Origin: RPRB01 sp035501615
Lineage (GTDB): Bacteria; Myxococcota; Myxococcia; Myxococcales; Myxococcaceae
DNA length: 21,603 bases
Reading direction: 5' to 3'
Assembly (NCBI GenBank): GCA_035501615.1
Contig: DATJVY010000128.1
Span: forward strand, 1 to 21,603
The first letter of the stretch is position 1. Each line of letters opens with the position of its first letter. Positions 6,210 to 13,671 of the stretch are shown one piece after another. Made by a program: the position numbers and the translations under genes. A model generated the notes under the pieces. It saw only the letters and a program-made list of their open reading frames with translations. It was not told where the DNA came from and did not search any database.

Positions 6210-8122
6210 TCATCGGCACCGCCGGGCACGTCGACCACGGCAAGACGTCGCTCATCAAGGCGCTCACCGGCATCGACACCGACCGGCTGCCGGAGGAGAA
6301 GCGCCGGGGCATCACCCTCGAGCTGGGGTTCGCCCACCTCGCGCTCCCCGACGGCACCGTCGCCGGGGTGGTGGACGTACCCGGTCACGAGCGCTTCGTG
6401 AAGGCCATGGCCGCCGGCGCGGGCGGTGTCGACCTGGCCATCCTCGTCGTCGCCGCGGACGAGGGGGTGATGCCCCAGACCCGCGAGCACCTCGACATCT
6501 GCCAGCTGCTCGGTGTGCGCGCCGGGGTGGTCGCCCTCACCAAGGCCGATCTGCTGCCCGGGCTGGGCGACGACTGGCGCTCGCTGCTCGACGCCGATCT
6601 GGCGACGCTGCTCGCCGGGAGCGTGCTGGAGTCGGCCGAGGTGGTGCCGGTCTCGGCGCGGACCGGCGAGGGGCTCGATGCGCTCCGGGCGGCGCTCGGC
6701 CGGGCGTCGGCGAGCGTGCAGCGACGTCCGGCGGACGGGCCGCTCTTCCTCCCGGTGGACCGCGCGTTCTCCATCAAGGGCTTCGGCACGGTGGTGACCG
6801 GGACGCTCCTCTCGGGCACGGTCGAGCCCGAGGCATCGGTCTCGCTGCTGCCCGGGCTTCCGGGGCCCTTCCGGGTCCGGGGCGTGCAGACGCACGGACA
6901 GACCGTTCCCCGGGGGTCGGCCGGGCAGCGAACCGCGGTGAACGTCGTCGGCGTGGCCACCGCGGACGTGCGGCGGGGGATGGTGCTGGTCCGCGAGGGC
7001 GAGCTACCCGAGACGCGCTCGCTCGACGTCGAGCTCACCTTGCTCCCCGCGGCCGAGGCTCCGCTTCCACGCCGGAAGACGCTGCTCCTCCACCTCGGCA
7101 CGGCGCAGGTCGAGGCGCGGGTCACCCTGCTCGACCTGCCGGAGCTCCAGCCCGGGGAGACGGCGCTCGCGCAGCTCCGGCTCCAGGCCCCGGTCGCGGC
7201 CCTGCCCGGGCAGCGCTTCATCCTTCGCGGCGCGCGACCCCTCCCCGGCCGGGGGGCCACGCTCGCCGGAGGCCGGGTGCTGACCATCGGTGCGCCCCGG
7301 CGGCGTCGCGGGGCATCCGAGCTGCTGGCCCCGATGCGCGGCGAGGACCTCGACGCCCGGCTGGTCTGGCTGGCCCGCCAGTCGGGATACCGGGGCATGA
7401 CCGCCGGGGAGCTGGCGGTGCGCACCGCGAGCGCTCCGAAGACGGTGCAGCGAGCGCTGGACGTCCTGAGCAGCAAGGGCCAGGTCCTGCTCGTCGATCG
7501 GGAGCGCCGCCTCTACGTCGCGGGCGAGACGTTCGCTGCGCTCCAGGCGCGCGCGCTGGCGCTGCTCCAGTCCTTCCACGACCGGGCTCCGCTGGAGGAC
7601 GCGCTCCACAGGGAGGAGCTCCGCCAGCGCCTCTCCCGGGACCTGGATCCGCGGCTGCTCGGGCGCCTGGTCCAGGCGCTGACCGAGCGCGGGGCGGTGG
7701 AGTCCATCGGCGAGGGGCTGCGGCTGAAGGGGAGGGGGCGGAGCCTCTCGCTCGACGAGGAGGCGGCGCGCACCAAGGCCGTCGCGGCGATCGCCGCCGG
7801 AGCGCTCGCGCCTCCGACGCTGGCCGAAGTCGGACGGATGCTGTCCCTTCCCCCCGAGCGGGTGGCCCACCTGCTCCAGGGGCCGATCGCCGAGCACACG
7901 GTGGTGAAGGTGACCGAGGAGCTGTGCTTCGGCGCCGCGGCCATCTCGGATCTGAAGCAGCGGCTGGTGGCGCACCTGACCGAGCACCGGGAGATCACCA
8001 CCCAGCAGTTCAAGGAGCTGGTCGGGGGCAGCCGGAAGTTCGTCATCCCCCTCTCGGAGTACTTCGATCGGGAGAAGGTCACGCTCCGGGTCGGCGACAA
8101 GCGCCTGCTCCGTCGCGCCTAG
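6206..8122 (+). CDS. selB: Selenocysteine-specific elongation factor SelB
   Basis: A 638-residue translational GTPase that delivers Sec-tRNA(Sec) to UGA codons marked by a SECIS hairpin. GTPase motifs are GHVDHGKT (7-14), RRGITLELGF (switch), DVPGHE (57-62) and TKAD (112-115). The second domain starts around DRAFSIKGFGTVVTGTLLSG. From about residue 380 the C-terminus carries several winged helices; the last reads EITTQQFKELVGGSRKFVIPLSEYFD, followed by VTLRVGDKRLL, typical of the SECIS-binding wHTH4 of SelB. This separates it from EF-Tu and IF2. It starts at a GTG inside the TGA of the phosphoribosyltransferase gene. Length fits the family (about 610-640). No selA, selD, selC or obvious selenoprotein gene is in the window. 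Confidence 0.96.
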   Translation: MIIGTAGHVDHGKTSLIKALTGIDTDRLPEEKRRGITLELGFAHLALPDGTVAGVVDVPGHERFVKAMAAGAGGVDLAILVVAADEGVMPQTREHLDICQLLGVRAGVVALTKADLLPGLGDDWRSLLDADLATLLAGSVLESAEVVPVSARTGEGLDALRAALGRASASVQRRPADGPLFLPVDRAFSIKGFGTVVTGTLLSGTVEPEASVSLLPGLPGPFRVRGVQTHGQTVPRGSAGQRTAVNVVGVATADVRRGMVLVREGELPETRSLDVELTLLPAAEAPLPRRKTLLLHLGTAQVEARVTLLDLPELQPGETALAQLRLQAPVAALPGQRFILRGARPLPGRGATLAGGRVLTIGAPRRRRGASELLAPMRGEDLDARLVWLARQSGYRGMTAGELAVRTASAPKTVQRALDVLSSKGQVLLVDRERRLYVAGETFAALQARALALLQSFHDRAPLEDALHREELRQRLSRDLDPRLLGRLVQALTERGAVESIGEGLRLKGRGRSLSLDEEAARTKAVAAIAAGALAPPTLAEVGRMLSLPPERVAHLLQGPIAEHTVVKVTEELCFGAAAISDLKQRLVAHLTEHREITTQQFKELVGGSRKFVIPLSEYFDREKVTLRVGDKRLLRRA

Positions 8123-8151
8123 CCCGGGCGACCGGCCAGAATTCCAGCTTT

Positions 8152-8170
8152 CGAGGTGTCAGACACCTCG
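8152..8170. repeat. Perfect 19-bp palindrome, REP-like copy 1
   Basis: CGAGGTGTC and GACACCTCG flank a single A. It lies 30 bp after the selB stop. With its neighbour 15 bp downstream it shares the core AGGTGTCA(G/A)ACACCT, and the tesB leader carries a related split copy. It could be an intergenic REP-type element; no REP-associated transposase is in view. Confidence 0.6.
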
Positions 8171-8185
8171 TGGTTCGCCTCCCGC

Positions 8186-8200
8186 AGGTGTCAAACACCT
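8186..8200. repeat. 15-bp inverted repeat, REP-like copy 2
   Basis: AGGTGT and ACACCT flank CAA, a one-base variant of the core of the palindrome just upstream. The two copies lie in direct succession between selB and the TetR gene. Spacing between their centres is about 32 bp, three DNA turns, so paired binding of a regulator is also conceivable. Confidence 0.5.
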
Positions 8201-8262
8201 TCGATCCTACCCTGAATCCAGGCACTTGGATGACGCACTTGACCGACAGCCCGGCAGAAATT

Positions 8263-8276
8263 ACTGACCGGTCAGT
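8263..8276. promoter_or_regulatory. Candidate TetR-family operator abutting the regulator start codon
   Basis: A perfect 14-bp palindrome ACTGACCGGTCAGT ends three bases before the ATG of the TetR-type gene. A TTGACC (8239-8244) upstream could be a -35 box; with a 17-bp spacer the -10 region would fall at 8262-8267, inside the palindrome, though that hexamer (TACTGA) is poor. The position fits autorepression by blocking RNA polymerase. No Shine-Dalgarno fits between the dyad and the ATG, so a near-leaderless transcript is possible. Confidence 0.65.
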
Positions 8277-8279
8277 TAT

Positions 8280-8924
8280 ATGGAACGCGGTCAGACACCG
8301 AAGCGGTGGGAGCGGCGCAAGGACGCGCGGCCGGCGGAGATCGTCGCGGCGGCCCTCCAGCTGTTCTCCAACCGGGGCTTCGCCGCGACACGCCTCGACG
8401 ACGTGGCCACCGTCGCCGGCGTGAGCAAGGGGACCGTCTACCTCTACTTCGACAGCAAGGAGCAGCTCTTCGAGGCGGTCGTCCGCGAGGCCATCGCGCC
8501 GAACCTCGATCGGGCCGAGGCCCTGGTCGACGCCTTCGAGGGCCCGACACCCGAGCTGCTCCGCGCCCTCTTCGAGCTCATCGGCGGCGTGCTCGACTCT
8601 CCGCTGACCGGGGTGATGAAGCTCATCATCTCCGAGTCCGGGAACTTCCCGCAGCTCGCACGCCTCTACGCCGATCTCGTCGTGCGCCGGGCATTCGGGA
8701 TGCTGGGACGCATCCTGGAGCGCGGCGTGGCACGCGGCGAGTTCCGCCCCGTCGACCTCGAGACCATGGTCCCGCTCGTCGTCGCGCCGGTGATCCTCCT
8801 CGGGCTCTGGAAGCACTCCTTCGGCGCGCACACCGACCTGGTCCTCGACCGGCGCGCGGTGCTCGCCACCCATCGAGACAACTTGCTCCGCGCGCTCGCC
8901 GCGGACCCCGGAGGCCGCCCATGA
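8280..8924 (+). CDS. TetR/AcrR-family transcriptional regulator
   Basis: A 214-residue one-component repressor. The N-terminal HTH domain (about 17-65) reads RPAEIVAAALQLFSNRGFAATRLDDVATVAGVSKGTVYLYFDSKEQLF, the signature TetR pattern with the recognition helix in GVSKGTVYLYF. The remaining helical part is the ligand and dimer domain with a hydrophobic PLVVAPVILLGLW segment near the C-terminus; the ligand cannot be read. Its stop overlaps the start of the HlyD-type adaptor (ATGA), so it heads an exporter operon, the arrangement of E. coli cecR-ybhGFSR. A perfect palindrome directly before the ATG is the likely binding site. No other in-frame ATG is close enough to offer a conventional ribosome-binding site. 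Confidence 0.93.
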   Translation: MERGQTPKRWERRKDARPAEIVAAALQLFSNRGFAATRLDDVATVAGVSKGTVYLYFDSKEQLFEAVVREAIAPNLDRAEALVDAFEGPTPELLRALFELIGGVLDSPLTGVMKLIISESGNFPQLARLYADLVVRRAFGMLGRILERGVARGEFRPVDLETMVPLVVAPVILLGLWKHSFGAHTDLVLDRRAVLATHRDNLLRALAADPGGRP

Positions 8925-9862
8925 AGGCCGTCGCCACGCTCCCCCTGCTCCTCGCCCTCGCCGGCTGCGCCCGAGACGATGGGCTCTTCCACGGCTGGGC
9001 CGAGGCCGACGAGACCCGCGTCGCGCCCCTCACCACCGGCACCCTCACCCGCCTCGCGGTCGAGCGCGGGCAGCGGGTCGACGCCGGCACCCTCCTCTTC
9101 ACCCAGGACAGCGACGCGGAGCGCGCCGCCCGCGACGAGGCCGCCTCCCGGCTCGCCCAGGCGCAGGCGCAGCTCGCCAACCTCGAGGCCGCCGGCCGTG
9201 CCACCGACATCGAGGCCGCGCTGGCCCAGGTGCGGGAGGCGCGGAGCGCCCTCGTGCTGGCCGACTCGGACCTCCGCCGCACCGACCAGCTCGCCCGCGA
9301 CGGGGCCGCGACCGCGCAGCAGCTCGACCTCTCCCGGTCCACCCAGGAGCAGTCCGCCGCCCGGCTCCGCTCCGCCGAGGCGAAGCTCCGGAGCCTGCAG
9401 ATCCCGGTGGGCCGCCTCCAGGAGATCGAGGCCCAGCGCGCCGCCACCGAGACCGCCCGCGCCGTCCTCGCCTCCGCCGAGTGGCGACTCGCCCAGCGCA
9501 CCGGGGAGGCCCCGGCCACGGGCCAGGTGGTCGACACCTACTACCGCACCGGGGAGATGGTCCCGACCGGCGCCTCGGTCCTCTCGCTCCTCCCCGACGG
9601 GGCGCTCCGGGTGCGCTTCTTCGTCCCCGAGACGAAGCTCGGGGCGCTCCGGATCGGCGCGCCGGTCCGCGTCACCTGCGACGGTTGCCCGGGACCGATG
9701 GACGCCCAGGTGAGCTACGTCTCCCCGAAGCCCGAGTACACCCCGCCGGTGGTCTACACCGGCGACGGCCGGAGCAAGCTCGTGTACCTGATCGAGGCGC
9801 GCTCCTCCGCGCTCCAGGGCCTCCACCCGGGCCAGCCGCTCGACGTGCAGGTGGGCCGGTGA
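8921..9862 (+). CDS. HlyD/YbhG-type periplasmic adaptor lipoprotein
   Basis: A 313-residue adaptor of the membrane-fusion protein family. Residues 1-16 form a lipoprotein signal ending in the lipobox LAGC, with Cys16 as the predicted lipidated residue. A biotinyl-lipoyl-like half (TRVAPLTTGTLTRLAVERGQRVDAGTLLF, about 30-58) is followed by a long Ala/Gln/Arg-rich alpha-hairpin (about 62-185) and then a beta-barrel part (GQVVDTYYRTGEMVPTGASVLSLLPD, RVRFFVPETKLG). Such adaptors link an inner-membrane pump to the outer membrane. It overlaps the regulator upstream and the ATPase downstream by four bases each, so it is the adaptor of this ABC exporter. The gene order matches ybhG. Lipid anchoring instead of a transmembrane anchor is a small difference from HlyD. 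Confidence 0.9.
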   Translation: MKAVATLPLLLALAGCARDDGLFHGWAEADETRVAPLTTGTLTRLAVERGQRVDAGTLLFTQDSDAERAARDEAASRLAQAQAQLANLEAAGRATDIEAALAQVREARSALVLADSDLRRTDQLARDGAATAQQLDLSRSTQEQSAARLRSAEAKLRSLQIPVGRLQEIEAQRAATETARAVLASAEWRLAQRTGEAPATGQVVDTYYRTGEMVPTGASVLSLLPDGALRVRFFVPETKLGALRIGAPVRVTCDGCPGPMDAQVSYVSPKPEYTPPVVYTGDGRSKLVYLIEARSSALQGLHPGQPLDVQVGR

Positions 9863-10788
9863 CCGCTCCTGTGCCCCTGGCCATCGACGTGCGCGGACTG
9901 CGCAAGTCGTTCGGCTCCCGCGCCGTCGTGCAGGGGCTGGACCTGCGCGTGGCCAGGGGCCAGATCTGTGGCTTCCTCGGAGCGAACGGGAGCGGGAAGA
10001 CCACCACGCTCCGGATGCTCTGCGGCCTCCTCACCCCGGACGCGGGGGAGGGGACCTGCCTCGGCCTCGACGTCCGCAAGGACGCGCCCCGCATCCGGCG
10101 GCGGGTCGGCTACATGACCCAGCGCTTCTCCTTCTACGAGGACCTCACCGTCCAGGAGAACCTGGACTTCGTCGCCCGGCTCTACGAGCTGCCGGACCGC
10201 GAGCGGCGCATCGACGCCGTGCTGGAGCGCGCCGGCCTCACCGACCGGCGCACCCAGCTGGCCGGCGAGCTGTCCGGGGGCTGGAAGCAGCGGCTGGCCC
10301 TCGCCGCCTGCGTGCTCCACGAGCCCGAGCTCCTCCTCCTCGACGAGCCCACCGCCGGCGTGGACCCCAAGGCCCGGCGCGAGTTCTGGGACCTCATCCA
10401 CGTGCTGGCCACCGAGGGCATCACGGTTCTCGTGTCCACCCACTACATGGACGAGGCCGAGCGCTGTCACCGCATCGTCTACCTCTCGGGCGGGAAGCTG
10501 GTGGTCGAGGGCTCGGCGGCACAGGTGGTGGCCCGCTCGGGCCTGGTCACCTTCGTCGCGACCGGGGACGGGCTCGCCGACGCGGCGGCGGCGCTCGGCC
10601 AGGCCCCGGGGGTCGAGTCGGTGGCGGTCTTCGGACAGACGCTGCGGGTGAGCGGGACGCGGCGCACCGCCCTCGAGGAGGCGCTCGCGCCGTGGCGGGC
10701 TCGGCCCGACCTGACCTGGGTGGAGGAGCCACCGTCGCTGGAGGACGTGTTCATCCACCTCCTCTCCGACCGGAGGTTCGCCACGTGA
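9859..10788 (+). CDS. ABC-2 exporter ATP-binding subunit (YbhF-like)
   Basis: A 309-residue ABC ATPase with Walker A GANGSGKTT (41-49), a Q-loop in YMTQRFSFYEDLTVQENL, signature LSGGWKQ (138-144), Walker B LLLLDEP (158-164) and the switch His in VSTHYMDEAERC. The C-terminal 75 residues form the extra domain seen in drug-export ATPases and end in SLEDVFIHLL, the usual close of this family. It powers the permease encoded immediately downstream. It contains a single ATPase domain, whereas E. coli YbhF has two, so it is about half that length and presumably works as a dimer. It starts at GTG inside the TGA of the adaptor gene and ends overlapping the permease start by four bases. Confidence 0.94.
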   Translation: MTAPVPLAIDVRGLRKSFGSRAVVQGLDLRVARGQICGFLGANGSGKTTTLRMLCGLLTPDAGEGTCLGLDVRKDAPRIRRRVGYMTQRFSFYEDLTVQENLDFVARLYELPDRERRIDAVLERAGLTDRRTQLAGELSGGWKQRLALAACVLHEPELLLLDEPTAGVDPKARREFWDLIHVLATEGITVLVSTHYMDEAERCHRIVYLSGGKLVVEGSAAQVVARSGLVTFVATGDGLADAAAALGQAPGVESVAVFGQTLRVSGTRRTALEEALAPWRARPDLTWVEEPPSLEDVFIHLLSDRRFAT

Positions 10789-11900
10789 ACCTCTCCTTCC
10801 GTCGCTTCGTGGCGGTGCTCCGCAAGGAGATCATCCAGGCGCGGCGCGACCGGTTCACCCTCGCGCTGATGGTGGGCATGCCGCTGGTGCAGCTGTTCCT
10901 CTTCGGCTTCGCCATCAACACCGACCCCAAGCACCTGCCCACCGCGCTGGTGATGGCCGACGACTCGCGCCCCGCGCGCTCGCTGGTCGAGGCGATGCGG
11001 GCCACCGAGTACTTCGACGTCTCCACCCCCGTCTCTCCCGCCGCGGCGGAGCGGGCGATGGCCCGCGGCGACGTGCTCTTCGTCCTCGAGCTCCCGGTGG
11101 ACTTCGCCCGGCTGGTGGAGCGCAAGGAGCGCCCGGCGGTCCTCCTCGCCGCGGACGCCACCGACCCCAGCGCGGTCAGCAGCGCGTTCGCCGCGGCCTC
11201 GGGGGTGGGCCAGGGGCTGCTGGAGCGCGATCTTCCCGGGCTCAGGCCCGCCTCGCCTCCCTTCGAGTGGCGCATCCACCGGCGCTACAACCCCGAGGGC
11301 ATCACCGCCTACAACATCGTGCCCGGGCTCATCGGCACGCTCCTCACCTTCACCCTGGTGGTCATCACCGCCCTCGCCGTCACCCGCGAACGCGAGCGCG
11401 GCACGATGGAGAACCTCCTCGCCATGCCGGTCCGCCCGCTGGAGGTGATGCTCGGGAAGATCGTCCCCTACATCCTCCTCGGTTACGTGCAGGTGGCGCT
11501 GATCCTCGCGGCCGCGGTGGGGGTGTTCCAGGTCCCGGTCCGCGGCTCGGTGCTGCTCCTCCTCTTGGGCCTCGGGCTGTTCATCGCAGCGAACCTCGCG
11601 GTGGGGTTCACCTTCTCCACGCTCGCCCGGAACCAGCTCCAGGCGATGCAGATGGCGGTCTTCTTCATCCTCCCCTCCATCCTTCTCTCCGGCTTCATGT
11701 TCCCCTTCGCCGGAATGCCGGGCTGGGCGCGGGTCGTCGGCGAGGCGCTCCCGCTCACCCACGCCCTCCGGCTGATCCGCGGCATCCTCCTCAAGGGGAA
11801 CGGCGCGCTCGACGTCCTGCCACACCTCTATCCGCTGGTCGTCTTCTCGCTGGTGGTGGGGACGCTGGCCATTCGCGGATACCGGCAGACCCTGGACTAG
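10785..11900 (+). CDS. ABC-2 type exporter permease (YbhS/YbhR-like)
   Basis: A 371-residue inner-membrane permease. After a short cytoplasmic start (FVAVLRKEIIQARRDR) comes one membrane helix (about 24-45), a large extracytoplasmic domain (about 46-185) containing VMADDSRPARSLVEAM, and then five helices from YNIVPGLIGTLLTFTLVVITALAV onward. RERERGTMENLLAMPVRPLEVMLGKIVPY is the characteristic ABC-2 cytoplasmic coupling segment. It starts with GTG inside the ATPase stop codon. Only one permease follows the ATPase, where the E. coli system has two (YbhS and YbhR), so a homodimeric channel is expected. The exported substrate is unknown; drug or toxic-compound export is a family-based guess. Confidence 0.93.
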   Translation: MNLSFRRFVAVLRKEIIQARRDRFTLALMVGMPLVQLFLFGFAINTDPKHLPTALVMADDSRPARSLVEAMRATEYFDVSTPVSPAAAERAMARGDVLFVLELPVDFARLVERKERPAVLLAADATDPSAVSSAFAAASGVGQGLLERDLPGLRPASPPFEWRIHRRYNPEGITAYNIVPGLIGTLLTFTLVVITALAVTRERERGTMENLLAMPVRPLEVMLGKIVPYILLGYVQVALILAAAVGVFQVPVRGSVLLLLLGLGLFIAANLAVGFTFSTLARNQLQAMQMAVFFILPSILLSGFMFPFAGMPGWARVVGEALPLTHALRLIRGILLKGNGALDVLPHLYPLVVFSLVVGTLAIRGYRQTLD

Positions 11901-11923
11901 ACTCCGTCGGCGGAGCGGAAACC

Positions 11924-12307
11924 CTGGCCACGCCGGATCCGGACAACTCGCTGTCGCGCTTCTCGGTCCTCGACTGGATCGGCGTCCTCGTGGTGGGTGG
12001 CTCGGGGCTCTTCGCGCTCGTCATCCCGGTGCTCATCGCGCCGGTGTTCCGGCGACTGTCCGAGGCGCTGGGAGCGAACGGCCCGCCGTCGTTCGCCGGC
12101 GCGGTGCTGCAGGGCTGGGTTCCGCCGACGCTCGGAGCGCTTCCCCTCGTGGTGCTGATCTACGCGCTGGCGGTGCCGCAGTCCCTCGGTCGCCGGCGCC
12201 TGCTGCTGACGCTCGCCTTCGCGCTCACGGTCGTGGCGAGTGGACTCCTGCTCTTCGCGCTCTACGGCACGCTCTTCTCCGCCGCCGGTGCAATCACCAC
12301 TCCGTAG
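11924..12307 (+). CDS. Small three-helix membrane protein, start uncertain
   Basis: An open frame ending in TAG at 12305 encodes three well-spaced hydrophobic helices: WIGVLVVGGSGLFALVIPVL, then TLGALPLVVLIYALAV, then LLLTLAFALTVVASGLLLF. The composition is clearly that of a membrane protein and not of an antisense shadow. No ATG is available near its start. A CTG eight bases after a GGAG is chosen here (127 residues); GTG codons inside the first helix are the alternative. The FRRLSEALGANGPPSF stretch after the first helix vaguely recalls the soluble loop of small membrane proteins from delta-proteobacteria, but no family is recognised. It follows the permease by about 20 bases and may be the last gene of the exporter operon. 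Confidence 0.5.
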   Translation: MATPDPDNSLSRFSVLDWIGVLVVGGSGLFALVIPVLIAPVFRRLSEALGANGPPSFAGAVLQGWVPPTLGALPLVVLIYALAVPQSLGRRRLLLTLAFALTVVASGLLLFALYGTLFSAAGAITTP

Positions 12308-12401
12308 CGCGCGGGGCCATTCGACAATCCGACGTGCAACAGTCCGCGTCAGGAGCGGTGGAAATTTTCCGCCGGCAGAACCCCGGGTCCTCGCTCTCCC
12401 G

Positions 12402-12430
12402 TTGTCAAAGCAGAATGGATTCGCTACATC
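12402..12430 (+). promoter_or_regulatory. Possible sigma-70-type promoter
   Basis: TTGTCA (12402-12407) and TACATC (12425-12430) are separated by exactly 17 bp in one of the few AT-richer patches of the window. The -10 match is weak. A transcript would begin near 12437 and meet the terminator-like hairpin about 80 nt later. Confidence 0.3.
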
Positions 12431-12436
12431 GCCTCC

Positions 12437-12555
12437 CCGGGTTCGCCTGGCTCTCTGAAGAGGTTCCCCCCCACCGCTTCAGACGAGAACGAGCGAGCTC
12501 GTCGTAGAAGGCCTGTGGCCCGGCGTCCGTCGCGGATTGCCGGGCTGCTTCTTTT
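12437..12555 (+). ncRNA. Candidate small RNA of about 120 nt
   Basis: Between the possible promoter and the terminator-like hairpin lie two further stems, TCTGAAG/CTTCAGA (12454-12460 with 12477-12483) and GACGAG/CTCGTC (12482-12487 with 12498-12503), which overlap by two bases, so the middle is a rough model. No known RNA family is recognised. The CTTCAGA loop was tested as a tRNA(Sec) anticodon loop and does not fit. Confidence 0.25.
12518..12555 (+). terminator. Intrinsic terminator candidate
   Basis: GCCCGGC (12518-12524) pairs with GCCGGGC (12539-12545) around 14 bases and is followed by TGCTTCTTTT. It is the clearest stem-plus-T-tail signal noticed in the window. It lies about 210 bp after the small membrane-protein gene and may end that transcript or a separate small RNA. 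Confidence 0.5.
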
Positions 12556-12792
12556 CGAGCCTGTTTTCGGAGCTTGCCGCTTGCGGCGTGCGGGGGGCGC
12601 GAGCTACGAGGCTCGGCCTGACGCGCCAGACCGGCGCGCCACACGCCCAGAGTCGCCTCTGCTCCTGCCTGTCCTCGCCTAGCGCCTCGCCCTGGCCACG
12701 TGCCGGTGGCGAGCGCCGTGTCCGACGCTGGACCCCGTCCGCCTGCCGGGCGGGGAGCGAGCAACCTTTCCTCGAGCGAGGCGAGCACCCCC

Positions 12793-13539
12793 ATGTCCAC
12801 CGAGTGGTACGAGACGTTCTTCTCTCCCCTGGCCCTGGAGTTCTGGAGGGCCGTCGTTCCGGACGAGGCGACCGAGGCCGAGGTCGCGTTCGTCGAGCAG
12901 GCCCTGGGGCTGGAACACCCCGGGCGTCTGCTGGATCTGCCATGCGGGCACGGACGCCACGCGCTCGCCCTCGCCCGCCGGGGGCACCGGGTCACCGGCC
13001 TCGACCTCGCACCGTCCGCGGTGGTGAGCGCCGCGGACGAGGCACGCCGCCTCGGGCTCGACGCCGAGTTCCGGGTCGGCGACATGCGCCGTCCGCCCGG
13101 AGGCGGCGCCTTCGACGGCGCCTGTTGCCTCGGCAACAGCTTCGGCTACCTCGCCGACGAGGACCTCCCGGCCTTCCTCCGCGGCATGCGCGAGTCGGTG
13201 AGGCCGGGAGCGCGCTGGGTCATCGACACCGGAACCACCGCCGAGTCGCTCTTCCCCGGCTTCACCGGCGGCGAGCGGGTCCTCGAGGCCGGGGGCATCC
13301 GCTTCGGCGTGGAGAAGCGTCACGACGCGCTCCGGGGGCGGCTCGTGGAACGGACCCTCCTCGAGCGCGGCGCCGAGCGCGAGGAGGGGACCGTCAGCTA
13401 CGCGGTCCACACCCTGGCCGAGCTGCGCCGGCTCCTCGAGAGCGCGGGCTGGTCCGTGCAAGGGGCACACGGCGCCCTCGACGGGCGTCCCTTCACCCTG
13501 GGCGACCGTCGCCTCCTCCTGGTCGTGCGCCGCGTCTAG
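12793..13539 (+). CDS. SAM-dependent class I methyltransferase
   Basis: A 248-residue Rossmann-fold methyltransferase. The opening TEWYETFFSPLALEFWRAVVP is typical of a widespread unnamed methyltransferase group. Motif I is LLDLPCGHGRH (46-56), followed by GHRVTGLDLAPSAV with the ribose-binding acidic residue, then EFRVGDMRRPP and FDGACCLGNSFGYL (motifs II and III). After RPGARWVIDTG comes a beta-rich C-terminal half. The substrate is unknown. The ATG is chosen at the conserved start; the frame stays open upstream to a GTG at 12700, but those residues are low-complexity. GAGG-like bases precede the ATG, giving a modest ribosome-binding site. It appears to be transcribed alone or together with the next small gene. 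Confidence 0.9.
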   Translation: MSTEWYETFFSPLALEFWRAVVPDEATEAEVAFVEQALGLEHPGRLLDLPCGHGRHALALARRGHRVTGLDLAPSAVVSAADEARRLGLDAEFRVGDMRRPPGGGAFDGACCLGNSFGYLADEDLPAFLRGMRESVRPGARWVIDTGTTAESLFPGFTGGERVLEAGGIRFGVEKRHDALRGRLVERTLLERGAEREEGTVSYAVHTLAELRRLLESAGWSVQGAHGALDGRPFTLGDRRLLLVVRRV

Positions 13540-13586
13540 GTTCGAGCGGGATTGCATGAACCGAAAAACACGAAAGTGACGGAATG

Positions 13587-13671
13587 GCTCCCACCCGGGC
13601 ATGGGAGGGTCAAGCGTGCCCGGGTGGGTCGGTTCGGGTGGGGTCGGCGTGGTGGGAGCGAGGCGACTCGC
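13587..13671 (+). promoter_or_regulatory. Leader with competing inverted repeats
   Basis: A perfect 12-bp repeat, CCCACCCGGGCA (13590-13601) with TGCCCGGGTGGG (13617-13628), is the strongest stem. Its left arm can instead pair as GCTCCCACC (13587-13595) with GGTGGGAGC (13651-13659) or as CTCCCA (13588-13593) with TGGGAG (13602-13607). A GCGAG/CTCGC stem (13658-13671) follows. These pairings are mutually exclusive, as in attenuator or switch leaders. There is no T-run after the main stem. Confidence 0.4.

Larger units (their letters stand above)
12308..12792. other. 485-bp gene-free stretch
   Basis: No convincing protein is seen on either strand. The minus-strand frames here are Arg/Ser/Pro-rich shadows. 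It contains an AT-richer patch near 12360-12430 with a possible promoter, three small hairpins and one intrinsic-terminator-like stem with a T-rich tail. The right part (12600-12792) is low-information GC-rich sequence leading into the methyltransferase. Confidence 0.6.

Noticed and set aside
12454..12510. Possible selC (tRNA-Sec) because of a CTTCA loop near a GGTTC-like stretch, with selB in the window
   Set aside because: The bases flanking the loop do not pair as an anticodon stem, and no acceptor stem or GGTTCGANTCC T-arm was found on either strand.
12700..12792. GTG-initiated N-terminal extension of the methyltransferase
   Set aside because: The extra 31 residues are Pro/Ser/Ala-rich and lie before the family's usual start; the ATG at 12793 is better.
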